Source: Fratercula arctica
Taxonomy: Eukaryota; Chordata; Aves; Charadriiformes; Alcidae
Length of the DNA stretch: 64,000 nt
NCBI GenBank assembly: GCA_947846985.1
Contig: CANTUZ010000004.1
Location: forward strand, 53,359,672-53,423,671
Reading direction: 5' to 3'
Positions 14,301-25,234 of this stretch are shown piece by piece; the first letter of the stretch is position 1; every line of letters starts with the position of its first letter. The translations under genes and the position numbers were made by a program. The notes beneath the pieces are model-generated. The model was given only the letters and a program-made list of their open reading frames with translations, did no database searches and was not told the origin of the DNA.

Positions 14301-17300
14301 TAGAACTGGAGGTAGTCCTGAACCGAGTAGCTTGGTTTGGACACATCAGTAGCTTTGCGGGCTGAAAGACAAAGTTTCATATCAATCAAGGAGTATTACT
14401 GAAAAATATCAAACAACTGCATTTGACCTTTGTAAAGGTATTTCCATAAAGACCCATATTTAAGTCAATATTTCATGTTTAATTTAGGGGGGAAAAAATT
14501 GAAAAACCAGGTGTTCTGTTTTGGTTTTTTAATCACACAATTTAACCTTTCTTCTGTTAGAATATTTCTGCACTTTAAGGATTTTGCCCTAGAAATCCAA
14601 TGGTGTATGGAATCCTTCAGTTTCTTCAGCAGATTTAACTATATAAATTTCTCTAACGATATTACTATAAAGCCATGTTATTTTATGGAGGGCAGTTTGT
14701 TTGCTTTATGTTTTTGTAAAGCCAAACACTTTCCCTGGCAAGACTACAGCTCCCCTTATAAAATGTTTATTCCCTTTAAAAAACACTTTATCGCATTAGT
14801 AAACTTAAATTGGAGCTGTCAGATTTCTTCAAAGCATCCTGAGGAATCTGTCAGCAGTGTGACCAAGTGCATAAATTCTGGCATTTCTTTTCACAGGAGA
14901 TCAAAATCTAGATGGATGAATGATCTGAAACTGTTGTATGTGTGCTGCTGTCTGAAAGAGTTGAGCTGGTTGGTTTAATGCCAGACAAATGTTCTTCCAG
15001 CTGCACTTATACGACATAATCGTGATGTATAGCCAATGGTCAGATTTACAGTCTGCGATATAACACCTTTAGATATGTGAAAGCACCAAGCTGCCCATTC
15101 AAGTTTCTAGTTCTAAAACGCAGCCTTCAGTCAAATACTTCTCACAAGAGACAGCTCTTTTCTAACTCAAAGGTCTGCATCAGCCATCAGCAAGGAGATG
15201 GTTAGAAGACTTGGTCTGGACATTGAGAGGTTGGTCCTGCCATTAGCCCTTGCTGCCAACAGTGATTTCAGGGAACCGTGCCTGCGTTTACTTCTAGAGC
15301 AAAGCAAACAGTAAAACATGCTCAGTAAAATGCACTCAAATACATCAAACATCTACTGCAATCACGAATAGCTTGTTGACCAAATTCAGCAGCAAGAGTG
15401 CCTTCAAGTCTGTCAGCTTGATGATCAGAAGTACACAGCAATGCAATCAAAAAGGATTGCAAAAAGAATTGAAAGGGGAAAGGCAAGTTTTCAAATGTTA
15501 TCAGTAAGATGGAAGTATATTTGCTCTTCTTACAGAGAATTTTGACAAAGAAATCAATACTTCATATAAACATGAAATACATCACTACAGTAAACACGTA
15601 ACAGCAGCCTGTTGTGGAGTTAGCAAGTACTGTCCGCTTTAAACCTTGGGTTTAGGCTTTTGCTACTGAAATTGTACTAGCTGTGATTTGGTATCTCTTC
15701 ATCTGGCCTCTGCTAAGAGAAACCAATTCAGTCACTTTAAAACTGTCCAGCCATAGAGGAAAGTGCTCCAAGCTGAACTAATTGCTCTTGCCTTTCATCT
15801 TTTTCTTTTAAAAATGTTCTCTATTTTCTCCCTGTATGAGAATTCCAGAAATTATTACCAAAATTTCAAATTTTTGTAGCTGCTGGTTAACAGTGGAGAA
15901 CTCTTAGGGGAAGAAAAAAAAAAAAAAAGAGAAAAAAATAACTGAGAATTACATTCTTAGATATCTTAAATACTATAATTCTGAAGTATATCAAATCCAT
16001 TCCACCTTATTATAGAATAAAAGCTATTCTAAATTCTTCTACTACCACTGTTACTTAATTTCTTGAGCACTTCCATACAGCTTCAGTATCTTTTAAACCT
16101 TTAAGTAACTGAGCAGAAGTAGAACTGCTCAAAATCTCAGACTATCTTGGGAAACATTTGAAGTTACAATGGTTTCTCCAGCACTAAAAGGAGATACTAT
16201 CCATGGGAAGCTCTAGCGTTATTCTTGGGATCTTTATAGCAATTAATGCTTATATATTTACTTGGCAGAAATGGAACACTGATCCTTCAATTTAAATGCT
16301 ACTCAGACATCAGCTACACTACGCTAAGTCCTGGGTCCAAACACGTGAACCAATATTGCAGCAGACTGCCATGGTTTCTTTTTCCAAATAAAGGACATCC
16401 GCACTGTGATTATGCATGTACTGAATAAAGCAAATGTTTCACCTAATATAACCTAATATAATATCAATGAGCAAAGAATTGCAAGATTTAGTCAAGGTAT
16501 CTTTGCAAATTTTAAGTTAATTGGAGGATATGCAAAATTGGCATTTATTCAGCCTTTGTATATAAAATGGAGGACATCATTTTCCATTTTCCCATCAAAT
16601 CAACTTTGATTGCTTTTATTTTCACTGACAGAAGAGAAAAATCTAGTTATCCTTCAAGAATTATTTTCTTGCAGCAAAATACTACTAATAAATATAACCA
16701 TGATGAGAAGTCTACAAAAATGCATATTAAAAGTTCAATTACATTTATAGAACACAAGTTTGAACACGCTTTAATTTGCACCTATTTTACCTGATTTTCC
16801 CTTATCTATTACAAAATCCAAGCAATCTCTACTGTTATTCTGCAGCAACAACAGCAATCCATTGCAGATTACAGTGGGAATGTATGCTCAAAGACACAGT
16901 AAAGATTAAGTCCTCCTTTGCTCTCTTCTTTACTATGTAAAGACTTCTTTACAGTCCCTGCAGTCCCTGCTGCACACAGCCGTGGTCTGGCAGACACTAT
17001 TACCAAAGATACTCGATCCCCCTTGTAGCATCTTCTGACTCCTTGACAAACAATAAAAAGATGTACCAACAACTTTTGACGTGCCCCTGGGCTGGTCATG
17101 AGTTGCCTCTTTCCAACCTATCTTTTCATAACAGTTACCAAGTTTTGACTAAGACTTCATTACACGAAATTTGACAATCAGAAGCAATTTTTTTAAATGA
17201 ACACTGATATATGGAAAAAACTGCTCCTAGCAAACTTGCTTTTTCAATTTTATATACATGTATTCCATCAAGTACTCTGACAGTTCAGATCTACCTCCCA

Positions 17301-18744
17301 AATTGAAAGCCAAGTTTTGAGATGTACTTGAATGTAGTAATTTTCCAGGACGTAATAATTGTTAGGCCACAATTCTGCAAGGACTCAGCAAGTTTATGTT
17401 TAATTTTATACCCCATAATTAATTCCAATGACTTTATTTGTATTGTAGAAGAAGTCATCTATCATTATGCAAGGAATACATTAAGCTGTAAAACCTAATT
17501 TAAAATGACTCTAATGCCTTGGTCCTTTCAGAATATCATTGTGCCTGTGCAACAGCAAACTAAACAAATCTTGTGATTTGAAGAACATCCTGACATGCAT
17601 TCTAATGTTCTTGAATGCTCCTTCTTATCTGCAATAATAAATTGAGTGCCAGTGCTCAAGTAAAAAAATATAAAAAACAACTTATCTAAAAGACCACAAT
17701 TGTCTTAGGAGACTGCTAATTGGAATATTAAAGTTTTGAGATGTGAAAAAATCTGAGGCTTTTACAGAGGAGCCACTTTTCTGTTAAAATTCCTGATATA
17801 TTCCTCATCCACCCTCAAGGTGACAAAGCTCTCGCTGCTCATTACATAGAGTACTTGGGCTCTAACTCTAGTGCTCTGATTCATCCCTACCTTACAGGCC
17901 CTTGATATACCAAAAAAGCAGCCTAAGGCAAACATTACTAGGGGTATTCATACCATCTCAGAGTACATTGCAATCATTAGGCAACATAATTTTTTTAAAA
18001 ATGAAAATATTTAAGTATGAAAAAAGATGTCTAGACAACATGTACGAGGATGACTCCATAGCATTAATTAAGAAAAAGATGAAGACAGATAAAAAAGGGA
18101 TGCTATAATTGGAAGCAGCAACTGAGACGGCAAAAAGAAGTAGGCCAAAAGTTGTCGTTATTTATTCTCATAAATATGTAGATTATCTTCGTTCCTCCAG
18201 TGACTGGGTAGCCTGGTTTATGCTTCCCTTTGTTATTCAATTCTAACACTCTGCTGAGGAACTGGGAAGTCCAGCATTGCCATTCAAAAACCTGAATACA
18301 CAAATAGCACATTTTATAGGAAATATGTTGCTCCTTCCCTATCCTCTGAAACATAACAAGATAGATTTTCTCATACTAACTCCAGCTATCTTCAGTTTAA
18401 AGGTAGCAGCATCAGGTCAATGAATAGATAGGGCATTATTTTCTGACTCAATCTTTTTCCACGATGCTTTGGTATAACAGTAATGTTATATTTATCAAAG
18501 AGTTTGTGTCTGGAGCATACTTTTAAGATTAGCCATATTTTTAAGAATTCTTTGTAAACCGAGCTTCTTCCTTTGAAGTAGGATTTGAAAACATTGATAG
18601 TGTTTATCCCAGAAGGGAAATAAACAAGAAGATGCATAATTAATATATCAAAAATAATGAGTTATATTGAGAGGAAACTTTAGTTCTCTGTCTCATGACA
18701 GAAGACTAAGGGTCATGCAAAAAAAACGGACTAGTGGTTTACTT

Positions 18745-18765
18745 AAAAAAAAAAAAAAAAAAAAA
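18745..18765 (+). repeat. Poly(A) run of 21
   Basis: An uninterrupted run of 21 A. No AATAAA-like signal or recognisable retroposed body lies directly upstream. Confidence 0.9.
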
Positions 18766-19494
18766 GTAGGAAACATTAACTCTTCCCCCCCTTCACTCCT
18801 TGTTGTGAGATATTGATGTTTTTCCCCAAACTAATTTCTCTTGGAGACAGGATATTAGACTAAGCAGATCACATCACCTACCTACCTTAGATCACATCTA
18901 TTAATGTAATGCTTGGTTTCTTAGTACACAGATACTGTAATAAAGAAGTTCAGTAACAACAATACTCTTGATGCACACATTCATCTTGGGATTAGATTCC
19001 AAATTCAGTTATTATACTTTATTCATCTACCAAACATCAGCTGACCCATGGCAGCCACCAGTGTGCCTAGTCTTAGACCATAATAAATGCAAATTTATGC
19101 ACTACAACTTAAAAGGCAGTGGGAGGTGGTTAAAGATAACTTGCATGACTTTTTCAGAAGTAATTTGTTAGCACAATAACTTGACTGTGTGTTTGAGCTG
19201 TTACACCATATTCATCCCACCTAATTGTAGACCAGCAAGGGTAATACTTAATCTACGTGTATAAAATGGCATGTGGTCCTTCTACAGTGAGTTAAAAGAC
19301 CAAGCACAGGACGATTTACATCCTACATGGAAGGAAACGCACCCTCACAATGCCACTCCTCTACAGGGAAACACTAAGATCACAGGTTAGGAAGGTAAAT
19401 CAAAGATATCTATGCAGTTTTTGTAATTAATCTGGACCCCAATGTACAAATCTTACCCTCCCCAACCTTCTTCTCCAAGATTAAAATAAACCAA

Positions 19495-19866
19495 TGTCAT
19501 GGTTTAACCCCAGACAGCAACTAGGATCATGCAGCCGCTCACTCCCCACTCCAGTAGGGTAGGGAGAAGAGGGGAAAAAAGGAGTGGAAAAAACCCCATC
19601 TTGCGGGTTGAGAAAGACAGATTAATAAAACAGTAACGGAAGAAGAAAATAACAACAACAATGGTAAAATAATATACAAAATAAAGTGATACAACACAAG
19701 TCGCTCTCACCACCACTACGGGAAGCTGAAAAAGTCCTCGACCAGTATAAATATCACATAACAACAACTAAAACAATATGTGTTATCAACGTCATTCTCA
19801 TACTAAATCCAAAACACAGCAGCTACTAGGAAGAAAATTAACTCTATCCCAGGTGACACCAGGACA
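19495..19866. mobile_element. Degraded solo LTR of an avian endogenous retrovirus
   Basis: The segment runs from TGTCATGGTTTAACCCC to CCAGGACA, giving the TG...CA ends of a retroviral LTR. Both ends, and interior phrases such as the 'gcagccgctcactcc' block and 'gttatcaacgtcattctcata', match from memory an LTR family that is very common in bird genomes. Its reverse complement begins TGTCCTGG. At 372 bp it is shorter than I expect for this family, so internal sequence has probably been lost. Flanking 5-mers are ACCAA (19490-19494) and ACCCA (19867-19871), a possible target-site duplication with one mismatch. AATAAA-like strings on the plus strand (near 19622 and 19679) and a TATA-like string near 19745 do not settle orientation. 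No gag, pol or env sequence lies beside it. Family and orientation are inferred. Confidence 0.75.
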
Positions 19867-19890
19867 ACCCAGAAAAACTGACCGCTGGCA

Positions 19891-19945
19891 TTTCCAATGG
19901 CTACATGTTTCGACATGTAGGCATTGGAAAGGTGTAAGCCTTTCC
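19891..19945. other. Two overlapping inverted repeats (alternative hairpins)
   Basis: Arm 1 is tttccaatggctacatg (19891-19907), loop tttcga (19908-19913), arm 2 catgtaggcattggaaa (19914-19930). The arms pair at 16 of 17 positions. A second, perfect 7 bp inverted repeat follows: ggaaagg (19926-19932), loop tgtaag (19933-19938), cctttcc (19939-19945). The second hairpin reuses the last five bases of the first, so the two cannot form together. They start 24 bp beyond the LTR end. No function is claimed: they could be a chance palindrome, a relic of a small inverted-repeat element, or a structured RNA segment. Confidence 0.7.
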
Positions 19946-21482
19946 CTTGTATAAGCTGTCCACTAACTCTTCGGCTGAAGACCACCCCTCCTACTGTTAA
20001 TTGAGGAGCTGATTGTATAAACATTCCTTCTCCTCTTCAGAACAGACTTAGATGGCTTGGCTTGGATAACTAGTGCAACCTGATTAAACAAAGATAGTTG
20101 ATTTTGCATGAAAGCTGATGAACAGTCCTTGAACAATTCATTCTGCTACCTCAACTGTCTTCCAGCCCAGTCTCCAACTCAAAGGATGGACGATAACAGG
20201 GTTGATAACACCTCAAACCACTACAGCTCTGACCACAGCTGAAATCCCACTGATTTCACAGAACAAAGTCCTATTCCTCCAAGGAGGACAGGACCCAACC
20301 ACGGATTACAGGCACACTGTGAACTGGCAGCATCTCTGTTAAAAACTGTTAATAATTCATTATCACCATTTTATACCAGTCAGCCCCTGGAGAAGAGCAA
20401 ATTAAAAATGCTGCTTGAAACATCATCCTTATCAGCAATACTGGGGAAAAAAAAAATGTGACTCCTTTTCCCTACTCTCTGCATGCAAACACACAAGCAA
20501 AACGGCCTTCTTTAAAAGAAAACAGTTGCTGACATTTTACATTTCTGTTTTTACTTTATTTACAGAGGACTCTGTCTACTGGGAAATGACATTTTCCTTC
20601 AGCTATGAAAATATATAGAAAAATGGTACAGCTGGCATTTACAGGAAATACAGCTAGAAAACTACAGAAGACAAATAACCACCTGTGTTTTCTATAATTA
20701 CACAGAAATATGAATTAGAATTTGTATTATTGTGGTATATTTATGATTCTATTTATGACCTCCAGAAAGCAAGAATGGAGTCCTTTTCATAATCTACCTT
20801 TTATAACACCAGTCAACACTGACTACCACAAAGAATGTTTCTTGAAATTACAGTCTTAGAATGTCATTAGAAGTTTTTTGTAATACTGTGACAGAAATAT
20901 TAAATAATGATGAATATACTTAAGTATACATTTAACATTTGATCAAAATTACAAATTAATTCTTATCTCTTATCCAGGAATTACCATAGATTTTTATTGT
21001 AAGATAATGTCTAAATGATCACATGAATTTATTTATAATCTTGAAAATACAGGCAGAAAGATGAAATACTAAACTCAAAATAGAATTATTCAATCAAATC
21101 TATTATATTCCACCCAGAAATAGGATATCCTGCTAACAGCAGACTGGGGTTAGGCAGCACAATTTGACTAAAGATGCATATTTTTACTCATGACTTCTAC
21201 AAACTGTCAGCAGCCGTAGGAATACAGACTTTATGTTGCCAATGATAGCTGACAGCACAAGTGAAGTAACCAGCTTTCCCTCCTCTACATGCTTGAAGAA
21301 CTGTAATATCATTTATCCACTGCAAAGGTTTACAAAGGCCTGGCACAGTGAGATTAATGTGCTTCTTTATGAAGCAAGCAGCAATGTTTACATCCTTCCT
21401 TCTCTCTCAGTAACATCTGACTGCAAACCCTTCGTATAGTCAGGCTTGATGGGTGTTCCTGGAGGCTCAGAGTAAAATAAAT

Positions 21483-21519
<37 letters not shown>

Positions 21520-22812
21520 CCCTTTAAAACAAATGGAAGAATATTAACTCTTTGTGGAAGAACTACAGAATTCAAGCAGGATCAGCTCTGTTTCTGGCTT
21601 TTGATTTACCTTACACCATATGGCCAGCTTTTCCAGCAGAACAGCAGTAGAGCACTGCAAGACCAATGATACCCCCCTGAAAAGCCAAAAGACTGTATTC
21701 TCAAGTCCTTCAACTCAAATAAATATGAGAAAAACTTTCCTGCACTCTTGCCACATAGACTCTGAAAACTGAAAGCAACCAACAGGTGACAAACTCAGTC
21801 TTCTACGAGCTGAAAAATAGATGCCTTTTACCCACATGAATTTGGCCACCTCATTCCCAAGTGACATTTTCATCAGCCTCCTAGGATGCTGCAGCCAGGG
21901 CTGCAACAAAGGGGAAATGCACTACTGGGAGTCACAAGTCAGCAACAACTTGAGTACTGAACCTTGTTAATCCACCCACGAGTAAAGCAAGTAGTGGGAC
22001 ACCATAGTTTATATTCTGCTCTCACATAAATGCACCCTGAAGTTCACATGGATTTGGTAAAGTTAGTGGAGCTGATTGGGATCGACTGTGGTGTAAGTGC
22101 TGAGCACAACATAGTCCCATGTCTATTGCTCTACTTACAAAGCACCACCTCAGATTCCTTCTGAAAATCCAGCTTTTTCTGCAGTTCTGCTGGCAATGAC
22201 TCGCTTGTAGCAACAGTGTCACTATTTTATAAACTCTAACTAGACTTACAACAAATTACCAAACAATAGTCTTAAAGAATTGCAGTACTTTTGGTGTTAC
22301 CTATAGATTAATGCAATAAGGATACTGAAGAAGAGAGTAATCCATATTCTTGAAGAAACATTTCTAATTCATCCAAAGGAGGGTAAAAGTTGAAAAAGTT
22401 TCTGTGTACACATCTAGAGCACACAAGCACCCACTTACATGCACATATTGTCTTTCCAGAGCATCCAACACTTATTTCTCAGCCCTGGAGGTCCAGAAGT
22501 GACAGGCCTACAACTGCATATTTGTTGAGGCATAAAAGAGCTCCTCTAAGTTATTTTTAGGTTGAACTTCCCTCCCCACCCCGAAGCATGTTCGGGGTCT
22601 ACAGAATCAAACTCCCAGTGTGTGGCTTAGCTTTAAAAAAAGAATCCAGAGACAACCATTTGCTAGAAAATTATTTTTGGTTGTAATTGTAGGGTGGGAT
22701 TTTATAAAGCTCTCACTGCCTGCCTAACTTTGCTCCCACTGGCTAGGAAGAGACTTTTGCTATGGTCTCCAGCAGAAGCAGAACTAGGCCAGCAAGAAAG
22801 TCTTTGAAAAGT
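19946..22812. other. Noncoding unique sequence between two LTRs
   Basis: No recognisable retroviral internal sequence joins the flanking LTRs, which are of different types. Frames here stay at or below 73 codons and show no motifs. The stretch holds a 32-base A run at 21485. No RNA gene was seen. Confidence 0.6.
21485..21516 (+). repeat. Poly(A) run of 32
   Basis: The longest homopolymer in the window. An AATAAA lies at 21476-21481, only three bases before the run. That is closer than the usual 10-30 base gap between signal and cleavage site, so a processed-transcript origin is possible but weakly supported. Upstream sequence (about 20700-21480) shows no recognisable coding sequence. Confidence 0.9.
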
Positions 22813-22888
22813 TGTAACCGGTTCTTTTTTAAAGATTCCAAAGCACAAACCGGAGCCCACACAAAGGAAAACAAAAAAGGGTTAACTG

Positions 22889-22956
22889 CTTTATTGTGAA
22901 GCCTTGCTACGGAGAAAAAAAAGCAGTGAATTCAGCTTTATTGCGAAGCCTTGCTA
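22889..22956 (-). repeat. Tandem duplication in the LTR carrying two AATAAA signals
   Basis: A 21 bp segment at 22889-22909 recurs at 22936-22956 with one mismatch, a 47 bp offset. Each copy contains TTTATT on the plus strand, which is AATAAA in LTR orientation. This gives the LTR two polyadenylation signals 47 bp apart. Confidence 0.8.
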
Positions 22957-23157
22957 AGCAGTTCCCAAATGTCCCAAAAGTTACTTCAGAGAGTCTTACC
23001 ACCCCATAGATCGTAGTAGTACCGCTGAGCAGTGGGATAACAAGTAGCTACATCAGTACGGCAGAGGGAAGGCAGGCACAGCGCTTGTTCAGGGCATCCC
23101 CTGTATCTTCAAAGTGCGCTCGTGTCTCTCTCTCCCTCTCTGGCCTGAGACAGCCCC

Positions 23158-23166
23158 CTTATATCC
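23158..23166 (-). promoter_or_regulatory. TATA-like box of the solo LTR
   Basis: Minus strand reads ggatataagg. It lies about 300 bp from the 5' end of the LTR and about 220 bp before the first AATAAA, the relative position expected of a retroviral core promoter. Activity cannot be judged from sequence. Confidence 0.5.
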
Positions 23167-25215
23167 TGCACCAGACTGAGTGGAAAAGTACAGGCTAGAG
23201 TTGCTGCACACATGGCCAGTGCATGCAGAAAGCCTTACTGGACTCATGATCCAGCTTTGCTAACAGCGGCTGTCTGATACCTGACTACATTGTTGTACTC
23301 CCTTCTTGTTATCTTCTTCCTCGAAGGTCAGGTTTTCGTGGATACACACATAGTTTTAGCAGCAACAGTACTGAGGTCTTTTTTCTCGGCACATATACTG
23401 GGTTTGGTTCAACTAGTAATTTTCCATTGTGTCTCACTCGGATCATCCTCTATTATCCCTAACACAAAAGTCAACCTCACAATCACAATTACACATTTTG
23501 TAAGGAACTCAAGAAATAGTAAGCTGCCCTAGTTGTAGTATCTATAGTTAATCAGCATTCAGAATCTCCCAGTAACTAGTCAGCATCACTGATCACACAG
23601 ATTCTTATATAGATTCTTTGCTGGTTCCATTTGTAGCTGACAAAAAAAACCCCAAACATACAGAGTATTAAGTAGGTAGGGCAGGGTATAGTTAGCAAAT
23701 AAATTTACTCAAATGTAAAATGTGGTAATCCACAGAACTGTATGGCAGGGTGGAGCCACAGAAATGCTCTAAGGGCTGAAAAGTCAGCTTTACCATGTAA
23801 GGCCTCCACAGCCCTGTTCATCAAGAGCAAACTGTTGGTACTTAGACAGGGAAAAGATGTAATGGAAGAGAAATGCTCAGTTTTGATGATGTATGTGTGT
23901 TAGGATATGATAGCTGAAAGCAGAAATAAGAAGACGTGATGTTGTGGCAGTGAAAATAAACCATTTCTTAAGTTCATAGCTTCATATCCTCCGTGTTCAC
24001 ATGAGATCTAGGATTGGGAAGGAATCTTACCCCAGACCATGCTGGCTGAGAACTGTTCAGCCAAGGTGTGCAGCACAGACCTGCAGCAAGTACCACCTTC
24101 TGCCACTGGCCATGCCTGAGCCTCCCCTGTCTGCTTGTAGGATGCAGTGCTTTGGGGCAAAACTGTTTGAGCAAATCTCTTGGCCTCAGTACAGCACTAG
24201 TCAATACAATTTAATAGCCAGTCTGAACTCTGCATGATTTCATTCTCCCCTTTCTGGTCTCAGGCACTGTGAAATAAGGATGAGTCTACGGTCAGTCCCC
24301 GTGCAATATGCAGCCCTGTGCTTCCTGTGCTAATAGGATCAGTGTTCTGGTTCTACTCCTTACACGCCTAGCCTTGCTTTTTTACGCCTCCTTTCAACTG
24401 CAATTTTACTCATTTCTAAATACAGAGAGGAACTTTTTGCCTCTGGCTTCCTGCCAAGTGCTCTTTCTTTCATGTTCCTGCGCCCTGGCCTTATTAGCCT
24501 TGTCTATCAGTATGCCCAGAAGATGCCCTCACCAACGCACCTGACAGGCTGTTCCTAACAGTTCGTAAAGTACCATCAGCAATGAATCATATTGCTTCTT
24601 ATTCTGGAAGAACTGTAAGTTTCTCCTCTCTCTTTTAGCCTGTCAGTGTGAACCATTCCCTCCCTGGCATTAAGGACTCTGCCGATTGATCCAGTGCAAT
24701 AAGAAGAATTACAAATGTTTGGAAACTGAGTTACTTAAAAGTTCAGTAATTTTAGATTATGAAAATTCACCTACAGTAACTCTTTCAAATTTTCTCTAAA
24801 GATGCTAATGCCATCTGTAGCTGCTGTTTTTATTAAGATTATAATTAATATATTTTGTATTTTGGTGAAGATTTGTATAGCAGTCCCGATGCAATCAGGG
24901 TTCCCTTCTGCCAGGCATTCAGTCAAAATTTGACATTGGGAACCCCCGAATCCAATATGGTCATGCATTAATATGCAAAATCACTGCTTTCCAATAGATT
25001 TGCCTTCCCAACTTGTGCTCCTCTGGCTCTAAGGAGGATTTTCTGAAAAGTGATGCTGGGATACTTATTTGAGAAGTGAGAGGTTCTGGCCACTTACAGG
25101 TAGTCTAGGAAAGCGATAAAGAGGGTCACCTGCTGCAGACCACAGACTACAGCAAGGGTGGTACACTGCCCAGTTTGCTGTGCCCCAATTTGATCTTTTT
25201 GCCTCAGCAAGAGGA

Positions 25216-25234
25216 TTTTTTTTTTTTTTTTTTT
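25216..25234. repeat. Poly(T) run of 19
   Basis: An uninterrupted T run read directly. Opposite strand frames become Lys-rich through it, so the 79- and 103-codon minus frames that cross it are not taken as genes. Confidence 0.9.

Larger units (their letters stand above)
8207..19494. other. Noncoding unique sequence
   Basis: No gene, RNA gene or mobile element recognised. The longest open frames (9539-9919, 126 codons; 14475-14978, 167 codons, both plus) have no recognisable motifs. Low-complexity sites are 8695-8726 (T run then AAAC repeats), 8891-8905 and 8974-8988 (15 A each), 11331-11353 (ATTT repeats), 15914-15928 (15 A), two tandem copies of a 10 bp unit at 16441-16460, and a 21 A run at 18745. 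After about 9 kb, homopolymers become much rarer than in the preceding stretch. Confidence 0.6.
22813..23466 (-). mobile_element. Solo LTR of an endogenous retrovirus, minus orientation
   Basis: On the minus strand the element begins TGTGTTAGGG at 23466 and ends CCGGTTACA at 22813, so it has TG...CA termini. It is flanked by perfect 5 bp direct repeats, AAAGT, at 22808-22812 and 23467-23471, the target-site duplication expected from integration. Inside, in LTR order on the minus strand, are about 300 bp of U3-like sequence, a TATA-like box (near 23158-23166), a purine-rich GAGAGAGAGA stretch as in avian LTR leaders, and two AATAAA signals (22937-22942 and 22890-22895). The length of 654 bp suits an LTR, and no internal retroviral sequence adjoins it, so it is probably a solo LTR left by recombination. 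A 5 bp duplication fits ERVL-like or some gamma-like elements, but the family is not identified. Confidence 0.8.

Noticed and set aside
14475..14978. 167-codon plus-strand open frame
   Set aside because: AT-rich, Phe/Lys/Ser-heavy, without recognisable domain or splice support. Frames of this length occur by chance in 64 kb of stop-variable sequence.
20735..20765. tatgattctatttatg, like the CR1 3'-terminal ATTCTATG repeat
   Set aside because: Only one loose unit, and no CR1 3' UTR sequence on either side.
23974..24240. Overlapping 76-78 codon frames on both strands
   Set aside because: Vague resemblance of 'ggattgggaaggaatcttacccca' to old LINE 3' sequence; not specific enough to call.
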